From Bacillota bacterium (GTDB taxonomy: Bacteria > Bacillota > Clostridia > Christensenellales > Borkfalkiaceae), in the NCBI GenBank assembly GCA_023403375.1, contig JAEYEN010000090.1:1-6111 (forward strand): 6,111 nt of DNA, read 5' to 3'. This document shows positions 6,083-6,111 of the stretch, one piece after another. Both the position numbers and the translations under genes were made by a program. How positions within the stretch are numbered: position 1 is the first letter of the stretch; every line of letters begins with the position of its first letter. Under the pieces are notes generated by a model, which searched no databases, was not told the origin of the DNA, and saw only the letters and a list, made by a program, of their open reading frames with translations.

Positions 6083-6111
6083 AAGATAAGTCTAAATTAA
6101 AAGCAAAAATC

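Noticed and set aside
1..6111. CRISPR array, tRNA/rRNA gene, insertion sequence or phage gene
   Set aside because: No spaced direct repeats, structured RNA signatures, transposase motifs or terminal inverted repeats were seen; the window is ordinary metabolic genes with short gaps.

Overview
The window carries five complete genes and one partial gene, all on the + strand. They look like a catabolic or salvage cluster from a strict anaerobe. The evidence for anaerobic life is an oxygen-sensitive, thiamine-diphosphate/iron-sulfur indolepyruvate:ferredoxin oxidoreductase and cysteine-rich proteins. Strong AAGGAG-type ribosome binding sites, heavy use of ATA (Ile) and AGA (Arg), moderate-to-low GC and AT-rich gaps suggest an uncultured gut-type Clostridia/Bacillota lineage. 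That placement is an inference; no taxonomic marker is present.

Layout. Positions 2-3251 hold a tight block: the 3'-terminal three quarters or so of iorA (cut by the window's left edge), then iorB, then an AMP-forming arylacetate/phenylacetate-CoA ligase (paaK-like). Each joint is a stop/start overlap (TAATG, then ATGA), so the three genes are almost certainly cotranscribed and translationally coupled. A 116-base AT-rich gap precedes a small protein made of two ACT domains (3368-3796). A 218-base gap with a promoter-like box and small inverted repeats follows. Next come an ACMSD/amidohydrolase-2-type metal hydrolase (4015-4839) and, 3 bases later, a fold-type-I PLP aminotransferase (4843-6039). 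The last 72 bases are noncoding, AT-rich and contain a tandem repeat.

How the genes may work together. IorAB interconverts arylpyruvates (indolepyruvate, phenylpyruvate, hydroxyphenylpyruvate) with arylacetyl-CoA plus CO2 and reduced ferredoxin. The ligase activates arylacetates to arylacetyl-CoA. The aminotransferase could interconvert arylpyruvates with aromatic amino acids. Read as acid -> CoA ester -> 2-oxo acid -> amino acid, this is a complete arylacetate-to-aromatic-amino-acid salvage route. Read the other way, it is the oxidative end of aromatic amino acid fermentation. The ACT protein would suit an amino-acid-sensing regulator. The amidohydrolase's substrate is unknown.

This is a recognisable metabolic neighbourhood rather than a dramatic new system. 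The less explained parts are the tandem ACT protein, the amidohydrolase, and the noncoding gaps, each of which holds a short tandem duplication; one of these duplicates a ribosome binding site.
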